11,725 nt of DNA, taken from positions 1-11,725 of the forward strand of contig CAYQAJ010000160.1 of assembly GCA_964415245.1 (NCBI GenBank), in the 5' to 3' direction. Of the stretch, positions 6,145-11,725 are shown one piece after another. The notes under the pieces were generated by a model. That model saw only the letters and a list, made by a program, of their open reading frames with translations. It was not told the DNA's origin and ran no database searches. Each line of letters begins with the position of its first letter. Position 1 is the stretch's first letter. The position numbers and the translations under genes were made by a program. This stretch comes from CAYQAJ01 sp964415245 (GTDB lineage Bacteria > Planctomycetota > Planctomycetia > Pirellulales > Pirellulaceae).

Positions 6145-6179
6145 TTCCGCTTTCCGCTTTGGCAACGCTTTCCGCTTTT
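6145..6179 (-). repeat. TTCCGCT heptad cluster (family D, inverted)
   Basis: TTCCGCT occurs at 6145-6151 and directly again at 6152-6158, and once more out of phase at 6170-6176. It is the reverse complement of AGCGGAA found after the sulfatase-like gene (8989-9016). It lies about 40 nt before the glycosyltransferase start. Confidence 0.6.
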
Positions 6180-6216
6180 CGAAGCGCCGTCGCCGTTGGC
6201 TCCGGGCTAAACGATT

Positions 6217-7002
6217 ATGACCGACCGCGTTTCCCTCTTCGGCATCCACATCGATCCTTTGCGCATGCCCGAGGCGGCGGCGCGGGTGCTCCAGTGGTCG
6301 CGGTTGCCCGAGTGGCGGTGCCGCACGGTGGTTACGCCGAACGTTGACCATGTGGTGATGCTCGAACGTAACGAGGCGTTCCGTCGGGCCTATGCCGACG
6401 CCGATCTGGTGCTGGCCGACGGCATGCCGGTCGTGCTCAGCTCGAAGCTGTTGCGCAAACCGCTCCCCGAGCGCGTTACCGGGGCCGATCTGGTGCCGGC
6501 AGTTTTCGCTCGCGCGCAGGAGCAGGAAGACGGCGCTCCGCACTTGCGCGTATTTCTGTTGGGCGCGGCGCCGGGAGTCGGCGATCGGGCGGCCGCGCTA
6601 ATCGGGCGCGACTGGCCGGCCGTCGAGGTCGTCGGCACGTACAGCCCGCCGCTGGGCTTCGAGCGCGACGAGGGCGAGAACCGCCGCATTCTGGAGCTTG
6701 TCGCGGCAGCCGAGCCCGACGTGCTGGTGGTCGGCCTGGGCGCCCCCAAGCAGGAGTTGTGGGTTCACGCACACCGATCAGAAATTCGCGCCAAGGTGGC
6801 GCTGTGCGTGGGGGCGGCGATCGACTTTCTGGCCGGCAACAAGGGCCGCGCCCCCCACTGGATGCGGCGCTGCGGGCTGGAATGGATGCACCGCGTTCTC
6901 ACCGAACCCCGCCGCCTCGCCGCCCGCTACGCTCGCGACGCCTGGATCTTCCCCCGCCTCCTGTGGCGCGAATGGCGCGGCAGCCGCCCGGCCGGTGCGT
7001 AG
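6217..7002 (+). CDS. WecG/TagA/CpsF-family glycosyltransferase (GT26)
   Basis: A full-length 261-residue member of glycosyltransferase family 26. Motifs in order: TPNVDH with T40 and N42, ADGMP with the candidate catalytic D68, ERVTGADL with R86, GLGAPKQE with Q179, and the C-terminal GLEWMHRVLTEPRRLAARY, a signature of the family's membrane-associating tail. These enzymes add a UDP-activated N-acetyl-amino sugar (ManNAc or its uronic acid in the known cases) to a lipid-linked sugar on the inner face of the membrane, for surface polysaccharide or wall teichoic acid synthesis. In a planctomycete an exopolysaccharide role is more likely. No Shine-Dalgarno site precedes the ATG. It stands alone here: a convergent gene ends 24 nt downstream, and no other polysaccharide genes are in the window. 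Donor and acceptor cannot be read from sequence. Confidence 0.93.
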   Translation: MTDRVSLFGIHIDPLRMPEAAARVLQWSRLPEWRCRTVVTPNVDHVVMLERNEAFRRAYADADLVLADGMPVVLSSKLLRKPLPERVTGADLVPAVFARAQEQEDGAPHLRVFLLGAAPGVGDRAAALIGRDWPAVEVVGTYSPPLGFERDEGENRRILELVAAAEPDVLVVGLGAPKQELWVHAHRSEIRAKVALCVGAAIDFLAGNKGRAPHWMRRCGLEWMHRVLTEPRRLAARYARDAWIFPRLLWREWRGSRPAGA

Positions 7003-7025
7003 CCCGACCGGCAATCTGTCGGCTG

Positions 7026-7604
7026 TCACTCACTCCAGTCGACTCTCACCGCCGGCGTAACAATCTCGCCGTGCCAGGTGCGGTCGGGGTCGCCTTTCAC
7101 TTCCTCGCCTTTGATCGTCGCCCGCAGGAGCACTTTGCCCTTGTCGCGCGGCTGGAGGACCCAGGCGCCGCTGTCGGTGGCGATCATGGCGGCCGCGTCC
7201 TTGGGCACGCCCCAATTGCTGCAGTACATGCCGATCCGCATCGAGCTATCCAATGGAAGCGAGACGGTGCCCGGGTCAGCGTGTGGTCCGCTACGGGCGA
7301 GCAACCAGCCTTCGTCAACGACCTCTCCGTCGGCGTTCACCAGTTCGAACTTAACGTGGCGGCGATCGCACCGCACCTTGAGCGGCTCGGCCAAATCGCT
7401 CACGTTGCGCAGCTCAAGATACGGCACAATCGACCGCGTGCCGTTGATCCTCCCCTTCTCAACCAGCGTAACCCGCGCTTCGAGCCCGCCAACTGCCTCC
7501 GACCACACCTGCTCATCGCCCGGCATGGGTTTGGGCTCGTCGCCACGCGCGACCGCCGCCGACACGACAAGAAACGCGACCAACAAAAAAGCACTCGCCT
7601 TCAT
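7026..7604 (-). CDS. secreted protein of unknown function
   Basis: The product of 192 residues starts MKASAFLLVAFLVVSAAVARG, a clear signal peptide with a short basic head, a hydrophobic core and a likely signal peptidase site after the Ala-rich stretch. The mature part (about 170 residues) appears to be beta-rich: LEARVTLVEKGRI, YLELRNVSDLAEPLKV and KFELVNADGEVV alternate like the strands of an Ig-like or BsuPI-type sandwich, though I do not recognise a named family. There are only two cysteines in the mature part. The start at 7604 was chosen over an ATG 11 codons upstream because GGGAGG (7612-7617 on this strand) lies 7 nt before it and the signal peptide begins there. It converges with the glycosyltransferase, 23 nt apart, and diverges from the sulfatase-like gene. 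Function unknown. Confidence 0.8.
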   Translation of the reverse strand: MKASAFLLVAFLVVSAAVARGDEPKPMPGDEQVWSEAVGGLEARVTLVEKGRINGTRSIVPYLELRNVSDLAEPLKVRCDRRHVKFELVNADGEVVDEGWLLARSGPHADPGTVSLPLDSSMRIGMYCSNWGVPKDAAAMIATDSGAWVLQPRDKGKVLLRATIKGEEVKGDPDRTWHGEIVTPAVRVDWSE

Positions 7605-7611
7605 CTCTGAA

Positions 7612-7617
7612 CCTCCC
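7612..7617 (-). promoter_or_regulatory. Shine-Dalgarno site of the secreted-protein gene
   Basis: Read on the minus strand this is GGGAGG, 7 nt before the ATG at 7604. It is one of the few strong ribosome binding sites in the window and fixes the start of the gene. Confidence 0.75.
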
Positions 7618-7691
7618 GCGATGCTGAACGACACCACTTACCGAGGCAGTCAAGCGTATCACGAACGGGCATCGGACAACAGAACGAGTCC

Positions 7692-7723
7692 CGACCGTTT
7701 TCGGTCGAGGAATCGGGTATATT
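7692..7723 (+). promoter_or_regulatory. palindrome plus TATATT upstream of the sulfatase-like gene
   Basis: CGACCG (7692-7697) and CGGTCG (7702-7707) flank TTTT as a perfect palindrome. TATATT (7718-7723) follows 10 nt later and 9 nt before the ATG at 7733. In the 128-nt gap between two divergent genes this is a likely promoter region, and the palindrome is a candidate operator. No good -35 box is seen. Confidence 0.4.
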
Positions 7724-7732
7724 GCTGTCGCC

Positions 7733-8980
7733 ATGCAACACTGCGCCGTGGTCGTTGTCGTCGATCGGTTGGGGGCCGGGTTTCTCGGGCCGTATGGGAA
7801 TACGTGGCTCGATACGCCGGGCTTCAACGCGCTGGCCAGTCAGTCGTTTCTCTTCGAGCACGTGCTGACCGATTCGCCGCGGCTCGAAACGGTTTACCGC
7901 TCGTACTGGCAAGGGCTGCACGCGATGTGCCCCGAAGTGGCTGATGCGGCGCGCTCGCCACTGCCGCTGGCAACGCGCCTCGCCACGAGCGGAATGCGCT
8001 CGATGCTGGTCACGGACGAGCAGCGCATCGCGGGCCATCCACTCGCTGGCGGTTTCGCGAGCCAGGTGATCATTGACCCGCCTGAGGTCGCGCATCCCGC
8101 CGATGATGTGGAGGATACGCAGACCGCCGCGCTCTTCGCCGCCGCGATCAACCAGATTCAATCGGTTAGTGAACCGTCGCTGATATGGCTGCACTCGCGC
8201 GGCATGGATGGACCGTGGGACGCACCCAGCGATTTGCGGCGCCGCTGGGCCGACGAAGACGACCCGACTCCGCCCGACCTTATCGTGCCGCCCGAGATGC
8301 GGCTGGCCGAAGGTTTCGACCCCGATGAGTTGTTGGGCTTCGCGCACGCTTACGCCGGCCAAGTTTCGGTGGCCGACATGTGCGTTGCGGCGCTGGTCGA
8401 CGCCGTGCAAGAAAGCGCACTCGCCCCTGAAACGCTCGTGATCTTTACGTCGCCCCGTGGCTACCCGCTGGGCGAGCATCTGCGAGTCGGCCCATGCGAC
8501 GAAGCGCTGTACGGCGAACTGCTGCACGTGCCGCTGCTTGTGCGAATGCCCGACGCACAATCGCGCACGTGCCGCAACCAGGCACTGGTCCAACCGGCCG
8601 ACATCTACGCCACACTGGTCGATTGGCTGCTGGCCGAAAGCGATATGCAGCTTCCGGCGGCCGCAAGTCTGTTGCCGCTGGTCCGCCTGGAGCGCGAGAC
8701 GCATCGCGACCGCACGTGCTGCTTGGCCGCGGCACAACGGGCAATCCGTACCCCAGCGTGGTTTCTGCGTCGGGCGATGTCCGAAGTCGACTCGGCTCCC
8801 CAGGTCGAGCTGTTCGCCAAACCGGACGACCGCTGGGAAGTGAACGACGTCGCACAGCGCTGCGCCGACGTGGCGGCGATATTGCCCGGCGTGCTCGACG
8901 ACTTCGAGCGATCGGCCGCGAACGGCGATTGGTCGAATCTTCCTCCGCTGCCCGAGCTGGTGGTGGAAAGCCCGGGGTAG
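7733..8980 (+). CDS. sulfatase-fold protein, probably catalytically dead
   Basis: The 415-residue product follows the alkaline-phosphatase/sulfatase plan: a first strand VVVVVDRLGAGFLGPYGN (residues 6-23), TPGFNALASQS (28-38), and a C-terminal ELFAKPDDRWEVNDVA (359-374) typical of planctomycete sulfatases. Key sites are altered. Only D11 remains of the N-terminal metal-binding Asp pair. The formylglycine motif C/S-x-P-x-R reads D47-S-P-R-L, with no Cys or Ser two residues before the Pro. The later metal-binding Asp-His is replaced: FTSPRGYPLGEH (238-249) where active enzymes have T-S/D-H-G. No signal peptide is visible, so unlike most sulfatases it should be cytoplasmic. I infer a non-enzymatic relative, perhaps a binding or regulatory protein, or a decayed enzyme; the frame is intact and long, which argues against plain decay. 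Preceded by a candidate promoter at 7718. Confidence 0.85.
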   Translation: MQHCAVVVVVDRLGAGFLGPYGNTWLDTPGFNALASQSFLFEHVLTDSPRLETVYRSYWQGLHAMCPEVADAARSPLPLATRLATSGMRSMLVTDEQRIAGHPLAGGFASQVIIDPPEVAHPADDVEDTQTAALFAAAINQIQSVSEPSLIWLHSRGMDGPWDAPSDLRRRWADEDDPTPPDLIVPPEMRLAEGFDPDELLGFAHAYAGQVSVADMCVAALVDAVQESALAPETLVIFTSPRGYPLGEHLRVGPCDEALYGELLHVPLLVRMPDAQSRTCRNQALVQPADIYATLVDWLLAESDMQLPAAASLLPLVRLERETHRDRTCCLAAAQRAIRTPAWFLRRAMSEVDSAPQVELFAKPDDRWEVNDVAQRCADVAAILPGVLDDFERSAANGDWSNLPPLPELVVESPG

Positions 8981-8988
8981 GCAGCAAA

Positions 8989-9016
8989 AGCTGAAAGCGG
9001 GGAGCGGAAAGCGGAT
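8989..9016 (+). repeat. AGCGGAA-type heptads (family D)
   Basis: Four directly joined 7-nt units: AGCTGAA, AGCGGGG, AGCGGAA and AGCGGAT, starting 8 nt after the stop codon of the sulfatase-like gene. The reverse complement of the same unit occurs at 6145-6179. Confidence 0.7.
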
Positions 9017-9030
9017 CAATGGCCGCACCG

Positions 9031-9047
9031 ACGCGGATCCCCCGCGT
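9031..9047 (+). terminator. short hairpin after the sulfatase-like gene
   Basis: ACGCGG (9031-9036) pairs with CCGCGT (9042-9047) around ATCCC, followed by CTCTGTT. It may be a weak terminator; the T content after it is low. Confidence 0.3.
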
Positions 9048-9101
9048 CTCTGTTGGGAATTTGAGAGTTGGACATTGTTTGTGAATTGCTATTTGTGATC
9101 A

Positions 9102-10150
9102 CTACTGTCCGACTAAGGGACAGGTCTGTTTCAATAACGCATTAGGGAATAACCGGTTGCAAAACGAAATGCTTGTACACGATCTGAACCGTCGAGCACA
9201 CTTAAGCCTTTGCAGGGCGAACTATTTCTTGCCATGCAGGCCAAGGAGGTCTTGTGTTCGAGGAACAATTTGTGTGCACGCCGTTGATGGATTTTTTTGC
9301 CGCGGCCCGAGTTCAACGCGTGCGTCGGCAGCTACCAAGGCAATCGGCGCTTGCGTGAATTCTCGTCTCGCGACCAATTCTTGTGCTTGGCCTTCGCGCA
9401 ACTCACGTTTCGCGAAAGTCTCCGCGACATCGAGACGTGCATGCGGGCGATGGGGCCGAAGCTGTACCATGCCGATTTTCACGGCAAAGTCTCGCGGAGC
9501 ACGCTGGCCGATGCGAGCCGCACGCACGACTGGCGAATCTGCGCCGACTTTGGCCAGGCACTGATTCGCCGAGCACGCCAACTCTACGCGCACGAGCCGT
9601 TGGCGGTCGAACTCGAAGAAACGGTCTATGCACTCGACTCGACGACGATCGACTTGTGTTTGACACTGTTTCGCTGGGCTCACTTTCGCCGACGCAAGGG
9701 TGCCGTGAAGCTGCACACGCTGGTCGATGTGCGGGGCAACATCCCTTGTTTGATCCACATTTCTCGCGGGAAAATGCCTGACGTGACGGCTCTCGACTGG
9801 TTGCCCATCGAGCCCGGATCGCTCTACGTCAAGGATCGTGGCTACGGAGACTTCCAACGCCTGCATCGTCTCACGTCGTGTGGCGCATTCTTCGTGACCC
9901 GGGCCAAGAAAAATCTCGACTACACGCGCCGAGTTCGACGTGCCGTGGACAAAGGGACCGGACTTCGCAGCGACCACACGATTGTCTTGGCGGGCCCGAA
10001 GTCCTCGGGACTGTACCCCGATCCTCTGCGTCGCATCACGTTCTACGACACCGAGCATCAGCGACGGCTGGTGTTCCTGACCAACAACTTCACCTTGCCA
10101 GCGATCACGATCGCACGGCTGTACCAGTGCCGTTGGCAGGCCGAAGTCTA
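9102..10150 (+). mobile_element. remnant of an IS4-family insertion sequence
   Basis: The transposase gene at 9254 marks an IS4-type element. CTGTCC (9105-9110) and GGACAG (9118-9123) form a hairpin before it, and are my best guess for the region of the left end. Similarity to the transposase family stops near 10150, where a serine-recombinase module begins, so the right end seems to have been lost. Neither the terminal repeats nor a target duplication can be confirmed. Boundaries are approximate. Confidence 0.55.
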
Positions 10151-10199
10151 CCAGCCAGAATACGCATCAAGCGCAGGCTTGTATCGACTCGCCGCTTGA
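9254..10199 (+). pseudogene. IS4-family transposase, frameshifted and 3'-truncated
   Basis: The natural start is GTG at 9254, 3 nt after AAGGAGGT (9243-9250). This frame reads TPLMDFF and ends its resemblance at a run of seven Ts (9292-9298); the next frame then continues LPRPEFNACVGSYQGNRRL, the usual N-terminal region of the family. Removing one T joins the two. The catalytic residues are ALDSTTIDLCL (first Asp, nucleotides 9636-9638), VKDRGYGDF (second Asp, 9834-9836) and the Y-(2)-R-(3)-E motif YQCRWQAE (Glu 10143-10145). The Lys that should follow 7 residues later in that motif, and all the remaining C-terminal helix region, are missing: after WQAEVY the frame runs into unrelated residues and stops at 10199. 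The function is lost unless the T-run is a base-calling error, and even then the C-terminus is gone. Cause of truncation: probably insertion of the neighbouring recombinase module. Confidence 0.88.
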
Positions 10200-10301
10200 G
10201 GTTAAGGTTTCGGCCGCTGCGTTGCTGAAGCTGTCGTTCTGGTGTCGGCAGCAAGCTGCTAGCAACCTTTCTGCCAGCAATCACGAGCCAGGAGGCTCCC
10301 T

Positions 10302-10486
10302 ATGGCAACCACGGCTCCCCCCCGCGCCCCACGATCGGCTCACCGGAGTTGGCGACGATCGTACCGTTGGAGCAACTGTGGCCGCGGCTTCCACCGATCC
10401 GGCGGGAGGAACTGCTCAGGCAACTGACGCGGATCCTGGCTCAGCGTCTGCCTCCCGCCGAAAGCAAGGAGGCCGCTCATGAGTAA
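10302..10486 (+). pseudogene. small recombinase-associated protein gene with a frameshift
   Basis: An ATG at 10302, 6 nt after GGAGG (10291-10295), opens a frame that reads MATTAPP and then leaves the coding frame in a run of seven Cs (10317-10323). One base more in that run would give about 61 residues continuing TIGSPELATIVPLEQLWPRL, then RREELLRQLTRILAQRLPP, ending at the TAA of 10484-10486. That last part looks plainly coding: a Leu/Arg-rich amphipathic helix. The stop overlaps the recombinase start by 8 nt, which points to translational coupling. Small genes of this kind precede serine recombinases in several planctomycete elements as I recall; their role is unknown. The frameshift may be real decay, a base-calling error in the C-run, or a -1 slippage site. 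Confidence 0.7.
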
Positions 10487-11099
10487 TGCCACGCTTTCCG
10501 GTGTGCTGCGACCCAATGCACAACTCAGCACTTCCCCAGCAGTCCGTCGGGCCAACTTGCGACCCGATCCGCAGGGGGGCGCCCTTCGCTCAGACAAGAT
10601 CAGCGAGGCGCGACTGGCCATCGTGTACGTGCGACAGTCAACGCAACAGCAGGTGTTGGAGCATCGCGAGTCGACGGCGCGACAATACGCATTGGCCGAT
10701 CGTGCAGTGGCTTTGGGCTGGCCCACGGCGGCGGTGCAGGTGATCGATGAGGATCAAGGCCACAGCGGCAGCTCCGCGGAGGGACGGAGTGGGTTTCAAC
10801 GCTTGTTGGAGGAGGTCAGTTCCGATCGCGTCGGTCTGATCCTGGGACTGGAGATGAGCCGGCTGGCACGCTCGTGTAAAGACTGGCATGCCTTGTTGGA
10901 ACTATGTGCCATCTATCGCACGCTGCTGGCTGACGCGGACGGGCTTTACGATCCGAGTCTGCATTCTGCACTCTATACTCTGCATTTGCCGGTCCGCCCG
11001 CCCGCTGTCTCCGCCTGCGGCAGACCACCAGAACGAGCCCTTCCGCGTCGACGGATCGCGACGGGTGTTCGTTTCCTCACGCTGCCCCTTCCGACCTAG
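10479..11099 (+). pseudogene. serine recombinase, truncated after the catalytic domain
   Basis: AAGGAGG (10466-10472) sits 6 nt before the ATG. After a 43-residue leader, the resolvase/invertase catalytic domain begins at LAIVYVRQST with the nucleophile S54. Further marks are ESTARQYALADRAVALGW, VIDEDQGHSG, GRSGFQRLLEE and the arginine-bearing GLEMSRLARS (from about residue 125), all usual for large serine recombinases. Resemblance ends at DGLYDP near 10955; normal members go on for several hundred residues with a recombinase domain, zinc ribbon and coiled coil. Here the frame passes directly into a heptad repeat (10959-10986) and then unrelated sequence until a stop at 11099. It therefore lacks the DNA-binding part and should not act alone. 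It shares a transcript with the small gene upstream. Confidence 0.85.
10959..10986 (+). repeat. CTGCATT-type heptads (family C)
   Basis: Four directly joined 7-nt units: CTGCATT, CTGCACT, CTATACT and CTGCATT. They start exactly where the recombinase gene stops resembling its family. Similar heptad-based runs occur at three other places in the window with different sequences. Confidence 0.75.
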
Positions 11100-11270
11100 T
11101 CTGCCGGAACGCACCCTGCGGCTCGCCGGAAAAGAGTCCAGAGCTGCGTCGCGCGTGCAAGGCCTAGCAGCCCGTTGAAGTAATGCGTTTTCTCAGGCGA
11201 CGAGCGAGTGCGGCCGATGATCCGAAAACCGTTGGCGCCAGGGGGGCGAAACGTGCCAGTCCCTTTCTCC

Positions 11271-11289
11271 GCTCGCCGAACAGGCGAGC
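11271..11289. repeat. hairpin, 7-bp stem
   Basis: GCTCGCC (11271-11277) pairs exactly with GGCGAGC (11283-11289) around GAACA. It may be one unit of a REP-like repeat; nearby text around 11245-11270 looks like a recurrent planctomycete intergenic sequence, from memory only. Confidence 0.55.
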
Positions 11290-11367
11290 GCAGTGGAAGC
11301 GGAGGGCAGATCGACTCTCTGCTCCCTCGGCGCCCTCCTGTTCCATCGCCCGCCGCCCCGCCGCCCC

Positions 11368-11452
11368 GTGGTGCGCCAAACCGGCCCTCGCGCACCGAGA
11401 ACCCCATGCCGGGGGCCCCACAACGGTGCGCGCCGCCCCTTCGGCGCACCAC
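11368..11452. repeat. 10-bp inverted pair with a nested hairpin
   Basis: GTGGTGCGCC (11368-11377) is the exact reverse complement of GGCGCACCAC (11443-11452). The right arm can also pair with GGTGCGC at 11425-11431, giving two competing folds. Confidence 0.55.
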
Positions 11453-11491
11453 AGCGACGAGTAAATGCAAAGTGCTTTGCGTCGTTTCCCT

Positions 11492-11541
11492 CGTTCCCAG
11501 GCTGCGCCTGGGAACGCACTATCTTCGAGGCTCCGGCCTCG
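11492..11541. repeat. double-hairpin REP-like repeat
   Basis: CGTTCCCAGGC (11492-11502) and GCCTGGGAACG (11506-11516) form a perfect 11-bp stem with a 3-nt loop. Nine nt later CGAGGC (11526-11531) and GCCTCG (11536-11541) form a 6-bp stem closed by TCCG, a UNCG-type tetraloop in RNA. I recall close relatives of this paired-hairpin sequence as dispersed repeats in many bacterial genomes, including planctomycetes. Confidence 0.8.
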
Positions 11542-11593
11542 CTTTGGGCCACCGCACGAATTGCCAAAGACTCACATCTGCCGTCCCCATGAT

Positions 11594-11618
11594 ACCCGCG
11601 GGTCGTTGATATGTCAAC
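11594..11618. repeat. two adjacent short palindromes before an AT-rich patch
   Basis: ACCCGCGGGT (11594-11603) is a perfect palindrome, and GTTGA/TCAAC (11605-11609, 11614-11618) flank TATG. The sequence after it, 11619-11640, is much richer in A and T than its surroundings. This could be an operator or element end; nothing decides between them. Confidence 0.35.
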
Positions 11619-11677
11619 ATGAAATGTTTACGATTTATTTCCGAATGTCCGCCGGCCTGAAGGGTCGGTTCCATCAG

Positions 11678-11704
11678 CCCAGGCCGAAGCCGCGGAGGCC
11701 TGGG
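11678..11704. repeat. hairpin, 8-bp stem
   Basis: CCCAGGCC (11678-11685) pairs exactly with GGCCTGGG (11697-11704) around an 11-nt loop, near the window edge. Confidence 0.6.
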
Positions 11705-11725
11705 GAACGGGGAACGGCAACACCG

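Larger units (their letters stand above)
5848..6216. other. gene-free stretch between deformylase and glycosyltransferase
   Basis: No convincing gene lies in these 369 bases; the open frames here have no family resemblance. It holds a small hairpin at 5860-5876, a nested inverted repeat at 5905-6022, a TATATT at 6117-6122 that might be a -10 box for the downstream gene, and TTCCGCT heptads at 6145-6179. Confidence 0.7.
10987..11725. other. gene-free tail made of hairpin repeats
   Basis: No supported gene lies in the last 739 bases. Several open frames exist on both strands but they have no family marks and biased composition. The stretch holds inverted repeats at 11271-11289, 11368-11452, 11492-11541, 11594-11618 and 11678-11704, and the string CAACGGGCTGCTAG on the minus strand (11163-11176), which I recall as a common planctomycete repeat. 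It may be a mosaic of repeat elements or mobile-element ends. A next gene could begin beyond the window. Confidence 0.7.

Noticed and set aside
7601..9028. Long open frame on the minus strand (475 codons)
   Set aside because: It is antisense to the sulfatase-like gene, which has family motifs and a candidate promoter; the minus frame has none.
1..11725. tRNA or rRNA genes
   Set aside because: No cloverleaf with a T-arm consensus or rRNA-like stretch was noticed on reading either strand; a covariance search would be decisive.

Overview
The window looks like a GC-rich draft chromosome of a planctomycete, probably in or near the Pirellulales. This rests on the mix of protein types (a TIM-barrel sugar isomerase/epimerase, a Gfo/Idh/MocA oxidoreductase, a sulfatase-fold protein, a PurU-like deformylase, a WecG/TagA glycosyltransferase), sparse Shine-Dalgarno sites and abundant short intergenic repeats. 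It is inference, not proof. A run of 10 Ns at 4564-4573 inside a gene shows this is a scaffolded draft assembly.

Layout: (1) 2-526, the 3' end of a cupin-like gene. (2) 601-1596, a compact three-gene cassette: MNT nucleotidyltransferase, PIN-domain toxin-like RNase and a 63-residue charged protein that is the likely antitoxin. (3) 1686-2717, a TIM-barrel sugar isomerase/epimerase, and 3666-4802, an NAD(P)-dependent Gfo/Idh/MocA dehydrogenase, plausibly one sugar-oxidation module. Between them sits a four-helix-bundle (S23/Avd-like) gene, 2913-3317, flanked by oppositely oriented arrays of the same 35-nt repeat. (4) 4981-5847, PurU-like formyltetrahydrofolate deformylase; 6217-7002, WecG/TagA/CpsF glycosyltransferase; 7026-7604 (minus strand), a small secreted protein of unknown function; 7733-8980, a sulfatase-fold protein that appears to lack its catalytic residues. 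(5) 9100-11100, decayed mobile DNA: an IS4-type transposase with a frameshift and a lost 3' end, running into a serine-recombinase module (frameshifted small gene plus recombinase cut after about 160 codons). (6) 11100-11725, no recognisable gene, but a dense set of hairpin repeats.

The most striking signal is in the intergenic DNA. Four unrelated repeat families, all built from 7-nt units, lie at gene borders: CAAATGA/CCAATGA (2720-2916 and, inverted, 3335-3624), TTTTCAG (4840-4979, inverted pair), AGCGGAA/TTCCGCT (6145-6179 and 8989-9016) and CTGCATT/CTGCACT (10959-10986). They resemble in concept the heptanucleotide STRR repeats known from filamentous cyanobacteria. The first family supplies the probable start codon of the four-helix-bundle gene, and the last sits exactly where the recombinase gene breaks. 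A repeat system associated with the four-helix-bundle protein is my best candidate for something undescribed here.
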